64,000 nucleotides of DNA from Quercus robur (Eukaryota > Streptophyta > Magnoliopsida > Fagales > Fagaceae): positions 29,466,782 to 29,530,781 of the forward strand of contig NC_065535.1 of NCBI RefSeq assembly GCF_932294415.1, in the 5' to 3' direction. The position numbers and the translations under genes are program-made. The first letter of the stretch is position 1. Every line of letters begins with the position of its first letter. This document shows, one piece after another, positions 1 through 11,884 of this stretch. Under the pieces are notes generated by a model. That model did no database searches and was not told where the DNA came from. It saw only the letters and a list, made by a program, of their open reading frames with translations.

Positions 1-478
1 AAAGACAACTCACTATAATATTTTTTTTTTCAATCTCATTATGATTAAGAGCTATACTGTCACAATCATATTTTTTTTTGGTGGTAAACTTGTCACAATC
101 ATATTTTGCCACATTACGTAAAACTTACACAATTCCACAAAGTCATATAGAAGACATGCAAAATGATGTGATAATGTCTAAATATATGTCGTTTTAACTT
201 TTAATGTGAAGAAGCATCCACCGAAACGCCAAAAGAGACAACGGCGATCATATCTCCCGATCTTTTCATCTATGCCCACGTCTTTTTGGATCACCTCTAA
301 CTCACTCACACCATTTACAAATAATAAACAATTGGTGAATAAAGTAACCTCCATTTTATATTTAGTCAAGTAAATTAAACCCTCCATTTGGATTAAGTGT
401 TGGATTCGACCCACTAACAAACAACAATAGACCCAATCATACACACATTTTATCTCAATCAATCAATGACAAATATGT

Positions 479-513
<35 letters not shown>

Positions 514-995
514 ATTGATTCTCCACCTAGCTACTACACCAATAAAATCCCATAAAAACCTTTTCTTTTTCTTTAAGCTTCCAAACTAGCCCTGCAAAAG
601 CAAAACCCTCTTTCCCTTCTCTTCTCTGTGATCATCTTAGTTAGGCCCCCCCCCCCCCCAATCAACCTCTCTATCTTTGTAGCACGCATACATAGAAACA
701 CAGTAAATACAAAGCGGCGTAGGCTGCAAAATTTGACAAAGAAAACACGACCTTTAGCTCTCTACTCAATACACCAAAACTGACAAGTAAGTACACGTAC
801 TTTGGGTTTTTTGACAGTTTTGTGATACTCCAACAGTGTACGTTGTCAACTTAGTTACACACTCACTCACACTTTAACCAAAACACACAGAACCCATTAC
901 CCCAAGTTCCCAACTGAACCAAAAAAAATTCAAGAATACCCACCATAACAAAGAAACTGCTAGTTACTGCTAGAGAAACCCAGTTAAAAAAAGAA
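1..995 (+). promoter_or_regulatory. 5' flank and probable promoter/5'UTR of the SDR gene
   Basis: No coding region is visible. The stretch is AT-rich and holds a (CT)n tract at 483-510 and a run of 14 C at 646-659, both common in plant 5' regions. I could not fix a convincing TATA box or transcription start. The last 100 bases before the ATG at 996 are A/C-rich, as plant leaders often are. Confidence 0.45.
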
Positions 996-3346
996 ATGCT
1001 TGAGACCGTGAAGTACCTAATCGGCTCAGCCGGTGCTAGTGGCTACGGCTCAAAGTCCACGGCCGAGCAAATCACCGAAAGCTGTGGCGATCTGAGCTCC
1101 ATCACAGCCATCATCACAGGTAATCAATCATGACCGTTCAATCAAAACCCAGTATATAAGTATGTGTGGGAGCTAGAGTGAGAGTCTGACTTGGGTTTTT
1201 GTGATTGGCTAGGGGCTACGTCGGGGATCGGAGCCGAGACAGCTCTGGTTTTAGCCAAGCGAGGAGCCAGACTGGTTCTTCCGGCTAGGAGCCTCAAGGC
1301 CGCTGAAGAAGCTAAAGCTCGTATCGTGTCGGAGTGTCCCGAGTCCGAGATTTTTGTCATGTCGCTCGACCTTAGCTCTCTCACTTCTGTCCGAAATTTC
1401 GTCTCCGAGTTCGAGTCCCTCGATTTGCCTCTCAGTCTTCTCATGTAACTCCAAAAGTCCTCCTTTATTTTATTTTATTTTATTTTTTGTCGTTTTTTAT
1501 TTTTCATAGTATGTTTTCGAAAATGTACTAGTATTGTCATTAGAATAATATATAAAACATAAACCGTAGACTATAATTTTGTTTTAATAATTTGATAATT
1601 TAGAAGGGTGAATTTGAATCTTGTACGTGGTTAGGTTAAAAATATTAAGAGATTTTTAGTAAGCGGATTATAATTTTGTAGTATAATTTTTAGTTTCTTG
1701 ATAACCAATATATATATATATATATATATATGCGTTCGATGGCAGATTGATCTACATATATAAAAGAATGTACGAAATATATTAGAATAGACTATGGTTT
1801 TGTATTGACCCGATTTCCATAATTTCTCGATGACAATAACAATTATAAGTGATCGATGAGAAGTTGGTGTTTATAAGAATATTATTGTAGACATTTTAGA
1901 CTATGGTTTTGTATAATAAGATGTGACTTTGTCTTTTTATTTGATCTTAGAAACAACGCGGGCAAGTTTACTCACGAGCATGCAATCTCTGAAGACGGAG
2001 TAGAAATGACCTTTGCCACTAATTATTTAGGTAAGCTATATTGAAACATATTATAAAAAAATGGTGGATTTGTTAATGGGGTTTTGGTAGAGCTTCAATA
2101 ATGAGTTTTCTTTTTCTTGTTTTGTTTTCAATGAATATATGCAGGTCATTTTCTGTTGACGAAGCTGTTGCTGAATAGGCTGATCGAAACGGCAAAGAAG
2201 ACCGGCGTTCAAGGCCGAATCGTGAACGTGTCGTCGAGCATTCACGGCTGGTTTTCCGGTGACTTAATCCGATATCTCGGTCTGATAACCCGAGACAAAA
2301 GGTGAATATAGAATAAGAAAAAAAAAAAAAAAAAATTATGTGTGCACTATATATGTATATGTATGTACGTATGACTTTGATTTGATTGAAATTTGTCTTG
2401 GTCTCTACAGCCATTATGATGCAACACGTGCTTATGCACTTTCGAAGCTCGCCAACGTTTTGCACACCAAGGAACTTGCTTGGAGGCTTAAGGTTGTTAA
2501 ATTATTTGATTTATTAGTTAGTTGTTGGATTTGGAGACAGAAAAAGAAAAGTGAAAGTTTGTTTCTTTGTTTTTAACTTGTTCTTGTTCAAATTGTTTTG
2601 TTCATTTGACATTTACAAAAATATTTTACAATAACTTGCAGCAAATGGAGGCCAACGTGACTGTGAATTGTGTTCATCCAGGAATAGTGAGAACCAGACT
2701 CACCAGAGAACGTGAAGGCTTTGTCACAGGTTAAATTGGAACCCCCAAACAAATAATAATAATAATAATAATATGTTTGAGTAGGTTCCAATTAACTTAA
2801 TTGATAAAGGTCTTTGTTGTCAAAGAAGAGATATTGTGTCTTGGCTTAATATAAAAAAAATAATGATTGTGCGTCCAAATCATATGATATTTATCAATAC
2901 ATAGGAGTATATATATAGTTGAGACCATTGTTTTAACTTTTAATTCTGAGTTTTTGGGTGTTTGATTAAATTGCAGATTTGGTTTTCTTCTTGGCTTCCA
3001 AGCTCTTGAAGACAATTCCTCAGGTATGTGTAAGCTAAAATATTGGATATACAATTCAATTTTAAATGTAACTTTCATTTTTTATCCTATGATTTCTTAT
3101 AAACTGTCAAACCATATGACTGGAATGCGATAATATATTTTATAGGCTGCTGCTACCTCGTGTTACGTTGCCACTCATCCAAGACTGTTAAATGTGTCCG
3201 GAAAGTACTTTGCCGATTGCAATGAAGCTACAACGTCAAAATTGGGATCCAACTCATCCGAAGCTGTACGATTATGGTCTGCTTCTGAAATCATGGTTTC
3301 TAGAGACCCAAAAGCAGTGTTTAATCCACTCAACGCCTTGTTTTGA
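996..3346 (+). CDS. Short-chain dehydrogenase/reductase, TIC32-like (8 exons)
   Basis: A complete gene can be assembled by hand from eight exons with GT-AG introns: 996-1119, 1213-1444, 1951-2030, 2145-2301, 2411-2492, 2642-2729, 2977-3023 and 3146-3346. They join in frame into 1011 nt, or 336 residues plus TGA, close to the usual 315-340 for this subfamily. Visible classical SDR motifs are the dinucleotide-binding TGATSGIG at residues 41-48, NNAG at 120-123, a VSSS segment at 174-177 and the catalytic YALSK at 206-210, followed by a VNCVHPGIVRT-type stretch. The N-terminal ~35 residues resemble plant TIC32/retinol-dehydrogenase-like SDRs. Members are NADP(H)-dependent oxidoreductases; TIC32 itself is a chloroplast import-associated SDR. 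The physiological substrate cannot be read from sequence. No stop or frameshift is seen, so it is probably functional. A role in the chloroplast envelope is inference from the family name only. Confidence 0.9.
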
Positions 3347-4811
3347 AAAAGATATAAAAAAAGTAGAAAAGAGAGATATATATAAGAAACAAAAAGAAAG
3401 GAAAGAGAGAAGGAGAAAGGAAAATAGTACACACTAAATCTAGCTAGAAGAAATACGTTTGTATACTGGGGTTTAAGTATTGTAGTAATAGATAATTAGA
3501 TATGATATATATCCTTTGTATGTTGTAAGATATATATATATATATATGTGCACCTCTTAGTTGGTACAGGTTAAGCTATTTGTTAAGACTTATAAAAATG
3601 AGAGTATGAAATAGAATATGGTATGATGTTATATTAGATTGCTATTATGATACAATGATTATGGGATTACAGTTTATATATGTTGATGGGGTTTTTGATT
3701 GGGAAATGAAAGTGCTTGGAAACCCTAAGATTGTGTTAATAATACAATTAGTACGCATGGATATTGGTTTGTTTAAAGCAAAAATATTTGTTAAAAAAAG
3801 AGAGGAATGAGTGGACAATAAGAACATGGGGTCGGTTTGTACCATGTGGTGGTGGTTGATTTTTGAGGAGTATCTTTGAGAGTGTTGGTATGGGTCCTAG
3901 TAACATGCGTCATGGGGGAAGATGCACGCGTTTAAGGGCATGTATGCCTCTCCTTCATCATACTCTGATATGATATCATCACAAAATCATTGTATCCATT
4001 TCTTTTTGGTGATAGGAATTGGACCTAAACTTAGTGTAGTGATCTTTTTCCTCTTGGCCATGAAAAAGGGTGATATTTCACAAGACATTTTGGATAAATC
4101 AAGCAACAAAACTCAATCCATTAGCCCAAACTATCCCTAGCTACCATATTCCATATAACAATCCAACAAGTTAATTACACCCTGTGAATTATAATTCAAA
4201 TCCTGTGTCTCATTTTTTGTGATTAGTGTAGCATAAAGTGGTATATATACAAAAATTAGATCAGAAAATTTGTATACGTTACCTATTACTTGTCATTTTT
4301 TACAATCATAAGGGGGAGATACACATAAGCAAACTTTCTTAAATGAAATACTTATCATAACTTTTGCAAAGAAAATTTAATTTTTACCTAAAACATTTGG
4401 AACATCGCTAGTCGGCACTACGCATTCATTCTTTTTGCAAGCATCCTTTTCAAATGAACCGTAAACCAAATGCATTAACAACAAACAAAGCATTGAGCTC
4501 TACTCATGATGCTCGTGATACAATCAATACTCAATTAACTTTGAATGATATACATGTTTATATGCTGCAAGCATTGAAGTCCATTATAGAAACGGTTTCT
4601 AGAGTTTTGATAAGGTTTGACTAGGGTTTTAAATATATTTCCTGTTTCTCGAAAAGTAAAATTGCGTGCTACAGCTACAATGGACCAAGTCAGTTATTGA
4701 TGTCTCTTTTTCCAATAATATATGCTATTCTCTGCCCCTCATGGCTATTATATCATGCAAACTTTTGACTTCCATTATTTCCTTGGGACCAACATAAATA
4801 TTGTTAGGGTC
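3347..4811. other. 3' UTR and intergenic DNA without recognised genes
   Basis: After the SDR stop codon comes an AG-rich stretch and AT-rich DNA with a short (TA)n run near 3530-3546. The 3'UTR probably ends within the first 200-300 bases, but no single poly(A) signal stands out. The rest, to the MULE target site at 4812, shows no convincing coding sequence. Confidence 0.4.
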
Positions 4812-4821
4812 AATAGTTGGA

Positions 4822-5461
4822 GGCAAAAATGGCCCATTACCATAAATTTTCAAAATAATTTGCCCAGAAACACTGTTTCCAAACTATATAGCAATATACC
4901 ACTTTTTTAGGTACTCGAGCTTGCCAAGCTCGAGTACCATGTTTTTTTAATCCACTATCGCCCCATATTCAAGGAGCCCTATAGTGGCGTTTTTAAGCCC
5001 TATAGTGACGTTTTTGGGCCCTATAGCGGCGTTTTTAAGCCCCCATACCAGATTAAGGGGCCCTATAGTGACGTTTTCGGGCCCTATAGCGGCGTTTTCC
5101 TGCAAAATTTTTTTTATAAGTCCCCATACCAGGTTCAAGGGGCCCTATAGCGGCGTTTTTAAGCCCTATAGTGACGTTTTTGGGCCCTATAGCGGCGTTT
5201 TCCTGCAAATTTTTTTTATAAGTCCCATAACAGGTTCAAGGGGCCCTATAGTGGCGTTTTTTGGCCCGAAAACGTCACTATAGGGCTTAAAAACGCCACT
5301 ATAGGGCTCCTTGAATATGGGGCGATAGTGGATTAAAAAAACATGGTACTCGAGCTTGGCAAGCTCGAGTATCTAAAAAAGTGGTATATTACTATATAGT
5401 TTGGAAACAGTGTTTCTGAGCAAATTATTTTGAAAATTGATGGTAATGGGCCATTTTTGCC
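4822..5461. mobile_element. Foldback MULE-type MITE with ~205-bp TIRs
   Basis: The element is 640 bp and flanked by the 10-bp duplication AATAGTTGGA (4812-4821 and 5462-5471), a length typical of Mutator-like elements. Its ends begin GGCAAAAATGGCCC and are inverted copies of each other for about 205 bp with only a handful of mismatches. Each arm contains a near-perfect 29-nt palindrome around CTCGAGCTTG(C)CAAGCTCGAG (4910-4938 and 5345-5373). The middle is a tandem array of CCCTATAGYGRCGTTTT units. There is no transposase, so it is non-autonomous. Open frames here are by-products of the repeats. Confidence 0.9.
4976..5260. repeat. Tandem array of ~20-bp CCCTATAG units inside the MITE
   Basis: About eight or nine head-to-tail units of the form CCCTATAG(T/C)G(G/A)CGTTTT follow one another. 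They are partly organised into a longer ~85-bp repeat that includes a TCCTGCAAA-poly(T)-TATAAGTCCC spacer. The arms of the host MITE contain the same unit in opposite orientation. Confidence 0.85.
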
Positions 5462-5471
5462 AATAGTTGGA

Positions 5472-6902
5472 TATCATTGACTGTTTATTACCCTAAACTA
5501 GTTAGCCATAATTAATAAAATATTACTAGCAATTATCCCAATTGCGTACCTTATCAGTGAAGCATTATCTGATACGATTAACTTAAACCAAAGTGTGAAA
5601 AAAGGATGTGCATTAGGAGCATGTGACCTAACATGAATCTTTATGAATTCTACTCCTACCTCAAACTCTATAGTCTATAGGTGATATTATTGCTAAAAGC
5701 TTGCTGCAATGACTACAAAATTAAAATACTTAAACCCCCTCCCCCTCCCAAAATAATGAACTAAAAAAAGCTCCAAATTAAACCACCATCCCTAAAACCA
5801 GTAAACCTTTTTTTTCTTTTTCTTTTTAAATTTAGATGAGTAGATAGTTGGAGAGGGAGAAATGGAGTTCAAATCTCATACACGTGACACCACAAAAAAT
5901 ATCATTACCACTGGATTATCACAAAAACCCATTAAAACCAACAAATTAATCACTTAATATTTGTTAAATATTTATTGTGGGCGTCAAAAACCAACTACTA
6001 AAAAAATTCAAAAAGCTAGATAGAGGGTGGTGTTGGTATGACAACCACAATTTATTTATCTAAAACATATAAGGGAGGACTCCACAATGGGAAACTCAAA
6101 CAATTGATTTAACTAACATGGCTTGTATTCCAAATGAAACTTGCTCATTACAATAGAGAAAACTGTCTTTCTCGCGGTATTCAACTGTAACAGATTGGAA
6201 TTTCTTTCTATTTTTTCTCTATCCACTCTCTCCCTCTCTTTTTCCTAATCCTCCTTCTATTTGCTAGTCCCTCCCCTTATATAGGCATATTTTCTGCCCT
6301 TATCCTCCCGGCTGTCCTATCTCTAGCCGAATTCTCAAGAATAGTTTTCCTCTTCTTTATTGGGTTCCACGATTCCTTATCCTGAAACAAGACTTTTGGG
6401 GGTGTTTTCACTGTTCAGGTTGTTTCATATGTATTTAATGTGACAAGGGTTAGGTGGAGAACCCCTCATTAATGCAAAGGTAAAGATCTTTGCAAATCTT
6501 ATCTATCTGGAGGGTTTCCTGAGGTTATATCCGCCAATTCTAGGCACGCCGTGGATTATCCGTGTTCAATATCTTGGATAAGACTTTGCTAAATGTAGTT
6601 TATCGTCAATTTTGCAAGAACGATCCGTAAGGATTCCCTTTGCTTCCTAAATATATGGACCGGTCCCATTCCATTCCACGAGGTCTTCTTGGCTATTGGG
6701 CCTTATCTTAAGCAAATGGGTTTGGACCATTCCCTTTCACAGGGTCTCCTTTGTGATTGGGCCTCAAGTCTGGGTGAAAATTCTTCAATCCCCCCACATT
6801 TATGAAGACAATAAAAAATGTATGTTGTATTGGGAATATGAACCTCTGTATTTTGATAAGGCTCTATTTCATGATTAAGATTTTGTGTGTGTGTATATAA
6901 CA
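5472..6902. other. Intergenic DNA; possible decayed LTR on the - strand near 6090-6800
   Basis: 5472-6080 is AT-rich with nothing recognised. From about 6090 the composition changes. On the minus strand it reads like an LTR, with a TATATAAGG-type box (CCTTATATAGGC on + near 6276-6287) followed by GA-rich leader-like sequence. I could not find matching ends or a target-site duplication, so the LTR reading is tentative. Confidence 0.3.
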
Positions 6903-6910
6903 ATATACTT

Positions 6911-7092
6911 AGAGTAATGCTACAGTTACAAACTATTTTACAACATTTTTACAAACTGTTGATGTGGCTAACTTTTTATTGGTTTTCATGTAGACACACC
7001 ATTAATATCACTTTTTCATTTACCAATAACTACCTACCACATCAGCAGTTTGTAAAATTTTTTGTAAAAAAGTTTGTATCTCTAGCATTACT
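6911..7092. mobile_element. hAT-type MITE, 182 bp
   Basis: Inverted ends GAGTAATGCTA...TACAAACT face each other over roughly 30 bp. They are bordered by the 8-bp duplication ATATACTT (6903-6910, 7093-7100), the hAT target-site length. No coding capacity. Confidence 0.8.
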
Positions 7093-7117
7093 CATATACT
7101 TGTTGTTAAATATAGGT

Positions 7118-7298
7118 TAAAATGCAAAATTCACTCTCTATGTTTCACCAAAATTCATTTTAGTCCTCTTACTTTACTTTCGTTCATTTCAATCTTTTAA
7201 CTTTTTAGTTTATTCAATTAAAACATTTCCATCAATTTTTGTTATACTTATATGTTATGATTAATTCTCCAATTTTTTAAATTAAAAAAAATTTTCAA
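7118..7298. repeat. Left arm of an old inverted repeat flanking LINE A
   Basis: This arm (GGTTAAAATGCAAAATTC...CCATCAATTTTTGTTA) is an imperfect inverted copy of about 10550-10735, roughly 70% alike by eye. The LINE between them suggests it inserted into an older inverted-repeat element. Confidence 0.55.
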
Positions 7299-7464
7299 AT
7301 TTTTTTTTTGAGAAAACGGTAAGTCAATATTATTAAGGTAAATCAGATTGGAATACAACCTCCAACTCACTAGGTAGATCTTCTACCCATACATCAAAGT
7401 CTGTGGATGAAACCGCTCTCCTAGCTAGAGCATGTGCCAACTTATTACCATCCCGGCCAACATG

Positions 7465-8469
7465 CTAAAATTGACAAAACTGTAGGGATAAACTCTGATT
7501 ACGCGCATCTTCAATTATATTCCCATACAGAGTGTTACACATCTCCTTCGCTTTCAAGGCCTGCACCACCCTCAAACAATCCCCTTCCACAATCACCTTA
7601 AAAATACATAATTCTTTTGCAAACACAACAACTCGGCAAGCAGCTAACGCTTCAGCAGCTTCAACAGAGTTAGGCTTTCGGATTTTCTGACTTAAGGCAA
7701 CTATAACTTGGCCATGACAATCTCTGATCACCACTCCCAGACCTGCACTACCCAAATCTTCAGATATAGCCGCATCAGAGTTTACTTTATAGAACGTATC
7801 CTGAGGAGGAATCCAGCGAGCAGATGTGCCTCTAATTCTCGGCCTGACATCCTGTTTTGTGGCATCCAAAAATTCAGTCACCAAATCTTTTGCTCGTGCT
7901 CCAATCTCATGAAGTGGCCAAACAGATTGATTCTCTCGCAAACGGTTTCGCCTCTGCCACAAGCTCCATGCAATTGTAGAAAACCAAGCCACATGAAATC
8001 CTGACCCTTTTCGCAACACCTCCTCCAATAAGTCAAAAAACGTTCTAAAACCTTTTCTGTAATACTGGACGAAGCAGAGTTCAGACTTCCACACCGATTG
8101 GGCATGCTCGCATAGCCAGATACTATGCATGAGTGACTCTTGATGATCTCCACACAGCTCACACATCTCTTCCACAGGTAAATGCCGAGCTTTCAAATTT
8201 TGTTTAATGGGCAGCAAATCTCTTGCAGCACGCCATATAAAATGTCGTATTTTATTCGGAGTTCTGATTTTCCAAATGCTCTTCCAAACCTGATGTGAAT
8301 TTTCGGAGGAGGATGAACCTGGTTCTTGCCTGCTTTCATCCTCAGACAGCATATGATAGGCACTACGAACACTATAGTGTCCATCTGGAGTCAATGGCCA
8401 GATCAGCAAGTCTTCTGTCCACCCCTCACTAACTGGGATATTTTTAATCAATTTAGCTTCCCAAGGCAC
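7465..8469 (-). pseudogene. LINE A zf-RVT plus RNase H (C-terminal ORF2 piece)
   Basis: This 334-codon frame is the C-terminal part of the same ORF2, separated from the RT frame by a frameshift and a stop near 8500. Its N-terminal half carries the plant L1 zinc-binding region (VWKSIWKIRTPNKIRHFIWR, then CELCGDHQES...HSIWLCEHA). Its C-terminal half is an RNase H of the RVT_3 type: a SDAA segment supplies the first Asp, VEAAEALA the Glu and VEGDC the second Asp. RNase H would remove the RNA strand during cDNA synthesis. The frame ends near the element's 3' end. Without an in-frame link to the RT it is a relic. Confidence 0.85.
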
Positions 8470-8657
8470 AAAGGTCCTCTCTAACAGCCCCGGATCCTAA
8501 ATCCTTGTACCTGGATAAAATAAATCCTTAACACAAGTCACAGTGGAAGCAAGTTTTGGTGAAATAACTCTACCATTAAGTTGGTCAGGCAGCCATCTTT
8601 GACCCCAAATAGCAATGGAACTCCCATCTCCAACTCTCCACATTGCCCCTCTACGTA

Positions 8658-10532
8658 TTACATCACGCGCCTACAATATACTCCGCCATGCATAAGAGCA
8701 TTTAGGATGAACTGAAGCTTCAAGGATATTCCCCATTGGAAAATACTTCGCACTAAAAACCTTATATAACAACGTTTCCTTCTGGTGAAGCAAACGCCAT
8801 ACCTGTTTAGCAAGCAAAGCATTATTAAATTTCTGAATATCTCTAAAACCCATACCTCCCATGGTCTTTGAAGAACAAAGAGTACTCCACTTGACCCAAT
8901 GGATCTTTTTTGAATCCCCTTGACCCACCAAAACCTTCGAATCATGGCTTCAATGTCTTTACACAACCCAACCGGTATTTTAAAAACACTCATGGAATAT
9001 GTGGGAATAGATTGAACCACCGCCTTGATCATGACTTCTTTTCCAACTTGGGACAATAATTTCTCCTTCCACCCCTGCATCTTCGCCCAAATTCTTTCCT
9101 TCAAATGAGTAAAGCATTGTTTTTTCGCTCTCCCTACAAAAGAGGGGAGCCCTAAATACTTCTCGTAGTGTTGAATGGCTGGGACATTTAGAGATGATTT
9201 GATTGCCTCCTTCATCTGTTCATCAGTGTTTCTACTAAAGAACAAAGTTGTCTTGTTCTTATTAAGCATTTGGCCCGAGGCAACTTCATACAAGGATAAA
9301 AGCTCTTGAATTTTCTCGCACTCCTCCAAAGTAGATCTGCAAAACAAGAGACAATCATCGGCAAAGAAAAGATGAGTAATCTTAGGTCCATTATGACTTA
9401 GAGAAAATCCTTGAATTTCCCCATTCAAAGCCGCTTTCCTGAGAATGGCATTCAACCCTTCCACACAAAAGAGAAACAGATATGGAGAAAGGGGATCACC
9501 CTGTCTCAAGCCCCTAGAAGGTTTAATCAAGCCCTTTGGCTCCCCATTAACCAAAATTGAGTAAGATACCGTTGTAATGCACTCCATAATCAGAGCCACC
9601 CAATCCTCCCTAAAACCCATCCTCAAAAGGATCTTTTCAAGAAAAATCCATTCCACCCTGTCATAAGCCTTGCTCATATCCAATTTAAGAGCCATAAAAC
9701 CTGTCTTCCCTGTGCAAGTGGTTTTCATATGGTGAAGGGACTCAAAAGCAATGAGAATATTATCAGTAATCAGACGGTCAGCAATGAAAGCACTTTGAGC
9801 TTTAGAGATAATAGAGTTTAGTAGAGGTTTCAAATGGTTTGCAATCACCTTACTAACAATTTTATAAATCACATTACACAAGCTTATGGGTCTGAAATCC
9901 GTCACTCTTTCAGGGCTTTGGACCTTTGGGACTAAAGTGATAAAAGTATGGTTAATGGATTTCAACAAAGAGCCAGAATTTAAACAAGACAATACAACTT
10001 GAGAAACATCCATACCAACCTCGGTCCAATATGTTTGGTAGAACAAGGGAGGCATTCCATCAGGTCTCCGGGCTTTTAAAGGAGCCATCTCTTTAATTGC
10101 ATGCTCAACCTCCTCCACCGTATAAGGCCTAGCCAAGTCAGCTTGCATCTCTTCACTCACTACACATTGTACACTGTCTAACACTTTATCCAAATCATGT
10201 GGGATCGATGATTTAAACAAATCTGCATAAGAGGTAGTAAACCAACCTGAAAAAATATCCTCATCTTCACACCATATGCCATCTGCATCCTTAAGCCCTT
10301 TTATGAAATTTCTTCGTTTTCTCCCGGTAGCCGTACCATGAAAAAACTTCGTGTTTTGATCCCCGCTTTGCAACCATTGAAGCCTAGACCGTTGCTGCCA
10401 CATTCTTTCCTCTCTATCATATAAGACATTCAGCTCCTTCTTCAAACGATTCACCTCTTCCAAGCACCCAGTTCTGACCGAGACCTCTTTTGCCACCCAT
10501 AACAGCTCCTTAGTTTTTTTAATTTTCTGCAA
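8658..10532 (-). pseudogene. LINE A ORF2 reverse-transcriptase region (broken)
   Basis: A 624-codon open frame without the N-terminal endonuclease. The non-LTR reverse transcriptase is recognisable: a DFRPISLCN block, motif [12 protein letters not shown], motif B LRQGDPLSPYLF and the catalytic FADD of motif C (HLFFADDCLLF), followed by the thumb region with the YEKYLGLPSFVG block. Near 8930 the L1 coding sequence shifts frame (the continuation is read at 8671-8931), so the ORF's last ~80 residues are out of register. The start at 10532 is just the first Met after the truncation; family homology continues upstream to about 10549 (an NFGSVLQKIK stretch). RT copies RNA at nicked target DNA in L1 elements; this copy cannot make the whole protein. 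Confidence 0.85.
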
Positions 10533-10549
10533 AACACTCCCAAAATTTC

Positions 10550-10735
10550 AATTAACGATTGAAAAGTAGTTTCTAGATTTTTTTTTTTTTTCAAAAAATT
10601 TTAACAAAAGTTGATGGAAAGACCTTAATTTAATAAATTTGAAATTTAGAAGACTGAAATGAATGAAAACAAAGTTAGAAGACTGAAATAAATTCTGAAA
10701 AATTTAGAGGGTGGGTTTGGCATTTTAGTCTTCAA
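10550..10735. repeat. Right arm of the inverted repeat flanking LINE A
   Basis: Inverted counterpart of 7118-7298. Its reverse complement reads GACTAAAATGCCAAACCC... then CTTTCCATCAACTTTTG, in the same order as the left arm. Confidence 0.55.
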
Positions 10736-10775
10736 TGTATATAGATTCTATCAACATTAAAACCTACAGTCTAGT

Positions 10776-10919
10776 TACCACCATACATCCTTGGTGCGAT
10801 GATCACTTCATAAGTATAAGTGTTTGTAGAGTGTGGGAGGTAAGGGCTGGGGTTCAAGTCTTTAGGAGAGAGTTTCACACACATATACACTTAGATTAGA
10901 CTAGAGTAGAATTTTTATC

Positions 10920-10956
<37 letters not shown>

Positions 10957-10959
10957 AAG
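10776..10959 (+). mobile_element. tRNA-derived SINE, copy 1
   Basis: The body contains an A-box-like TGGTGCGATGATCACT and a B-box-like GGGTTCAAGTC, and ends in an A-run of about 30 (10924-10953). It is flanked by the 16-bp duplication AAACCTACAGTCTAGT (10760-10775, 10960-10975). Sister copies lie at 21127 and 50078. The polymerase III boxes are internal and imperfect; SINEs depend on LINE machinery, and L1 relatives are abundant here. Confidence 0.9.
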
Positions 10960-10975
10960 AAACCTACAGTCTAGT

Positions 10976-11182
10976 CGCTTGTGGCATTATGTGGGCGTCA
11001 TCACAGTCATCTTTGCCAAGCTCAAACCAAGGCTCGATTTAGCTGGACATTGGGTCACGGTTGTTGACCATGCAACTTCAAGCATTAACATGAAGGTAAT
11101 CCAAGATGTTCATTCAAGAAAGATCTATCTCTAGGGAGGAAATAGAGAGAGAAAAAGAGAGGTTCATTCAAGAAAGATCTAT

Positions 11183-11223
<41 letters not shown>

Positions 11224-11749
11224 CTGTGTTGGGAGGAAATACAAAATTAGCAAGAAATAATTTTGCTTTACTAGGTACTCAACAATGGATTTGGCCAATC
11301 AAAATTTAGAAAACTGTTGGTTTATTGCGCGCTCAATGTGAATTCTCTAATAATTTTAAAATCATGACCTTACTCTCCATAATTGAAGAGGTGCTTATTT
11401 ATTTAATAATTTGATAGTTCTAATAGGAGATAGTGGATTTGATCCCACAAGAAGACTGAAGACAGGAACCCACAAGAAGAGGAGCTCAATAATGACAAAA
11501 TGAATTTAGCTTTGTTATCTAAAAGCTATGTTTATTTGAACCTAGTGTCCAGACTCCAAACTGCAGACCCAACCCAAGCAATCCATACTTCACCTTCAAA
11601 CTATGGGCCTAGCATAGGCCCATAAGTCCAAACCCATCTTCAATCCCCAAACCCCAAAAACCTCCCAAAAACCCAAACTCTTACACTCGCAGAAAAAGCC
11701 AGTTCTTCCTCACAGCTCCACTAACATACTCCACAATCTCCACACAAAA
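10976..11749. other. Intergenic DNA upstream of the RSM22 pseudogene, with a (GA)n tract
   Basis: No gene seen. A 23-bp motif (GTTCATTCAAGAAAGATCTATCT) occurs twice, near 11108 and 11162, followed by a (GA)n microsatellite at 11187-11218. The last ~180 bases are C-rich and lead into the pseudogene's former start codon, so they may be the old promoter/leader. Confidence 0.4.
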
Positions 11750-11884
11750 ATGGCGACCCTTTTGCCGGAAACCTCCAAAATCCCCCAGTGCTGCATCGTC
11801 CTCCTGGTCCGTTCACGCCGTGCCATCAGAACATATCTCCGAGGTAACCATTTACTCATTTCCAAATACTTCTGAGAATTGTTG

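Larger units (their letters stand above)
7299..10549 (-). mobile_element. LINE A: 5'-truncated L1-type retrotransposon
   Basis: On the minus strand the element runs from a truncation inside ORF2 (about 10549) to a poly(A) tail seen as a T-run at about 7299-7309. It encodes, in order, the ORF2 linker, reverse transcriptase, the zinc-binding region and a plant-type RNase H. ORF1 and the endonuclease are absent, as expected from incomplete target-primed reverse transcription. Its 3' end (GAGAAAA.GGTAAG next to the T-run on +) matches LINE B at 21419. No clear target-site duplication could be fixed. Confidence 0.85.

Noticed and set aside
1142..1454. Minus-strand ORFs opposite SDR exon 2
   Set aside because: Antisense shadows of a well-supported exon with SDR motifs and correct splice sites.
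4947..5283. Open frames of 63-99 codons on both strands
   Set aside because: They are translations of the CCCTATAG tandem array in a MITE (repeated GPIAAFLSP-like units), not genes.
10776..10850. Possible tRNA gene (A- and B-box-like motifs)
   Set aside because: The cloverleaf cannot be formed, and the A-tail plus long target duplications show a SINE.
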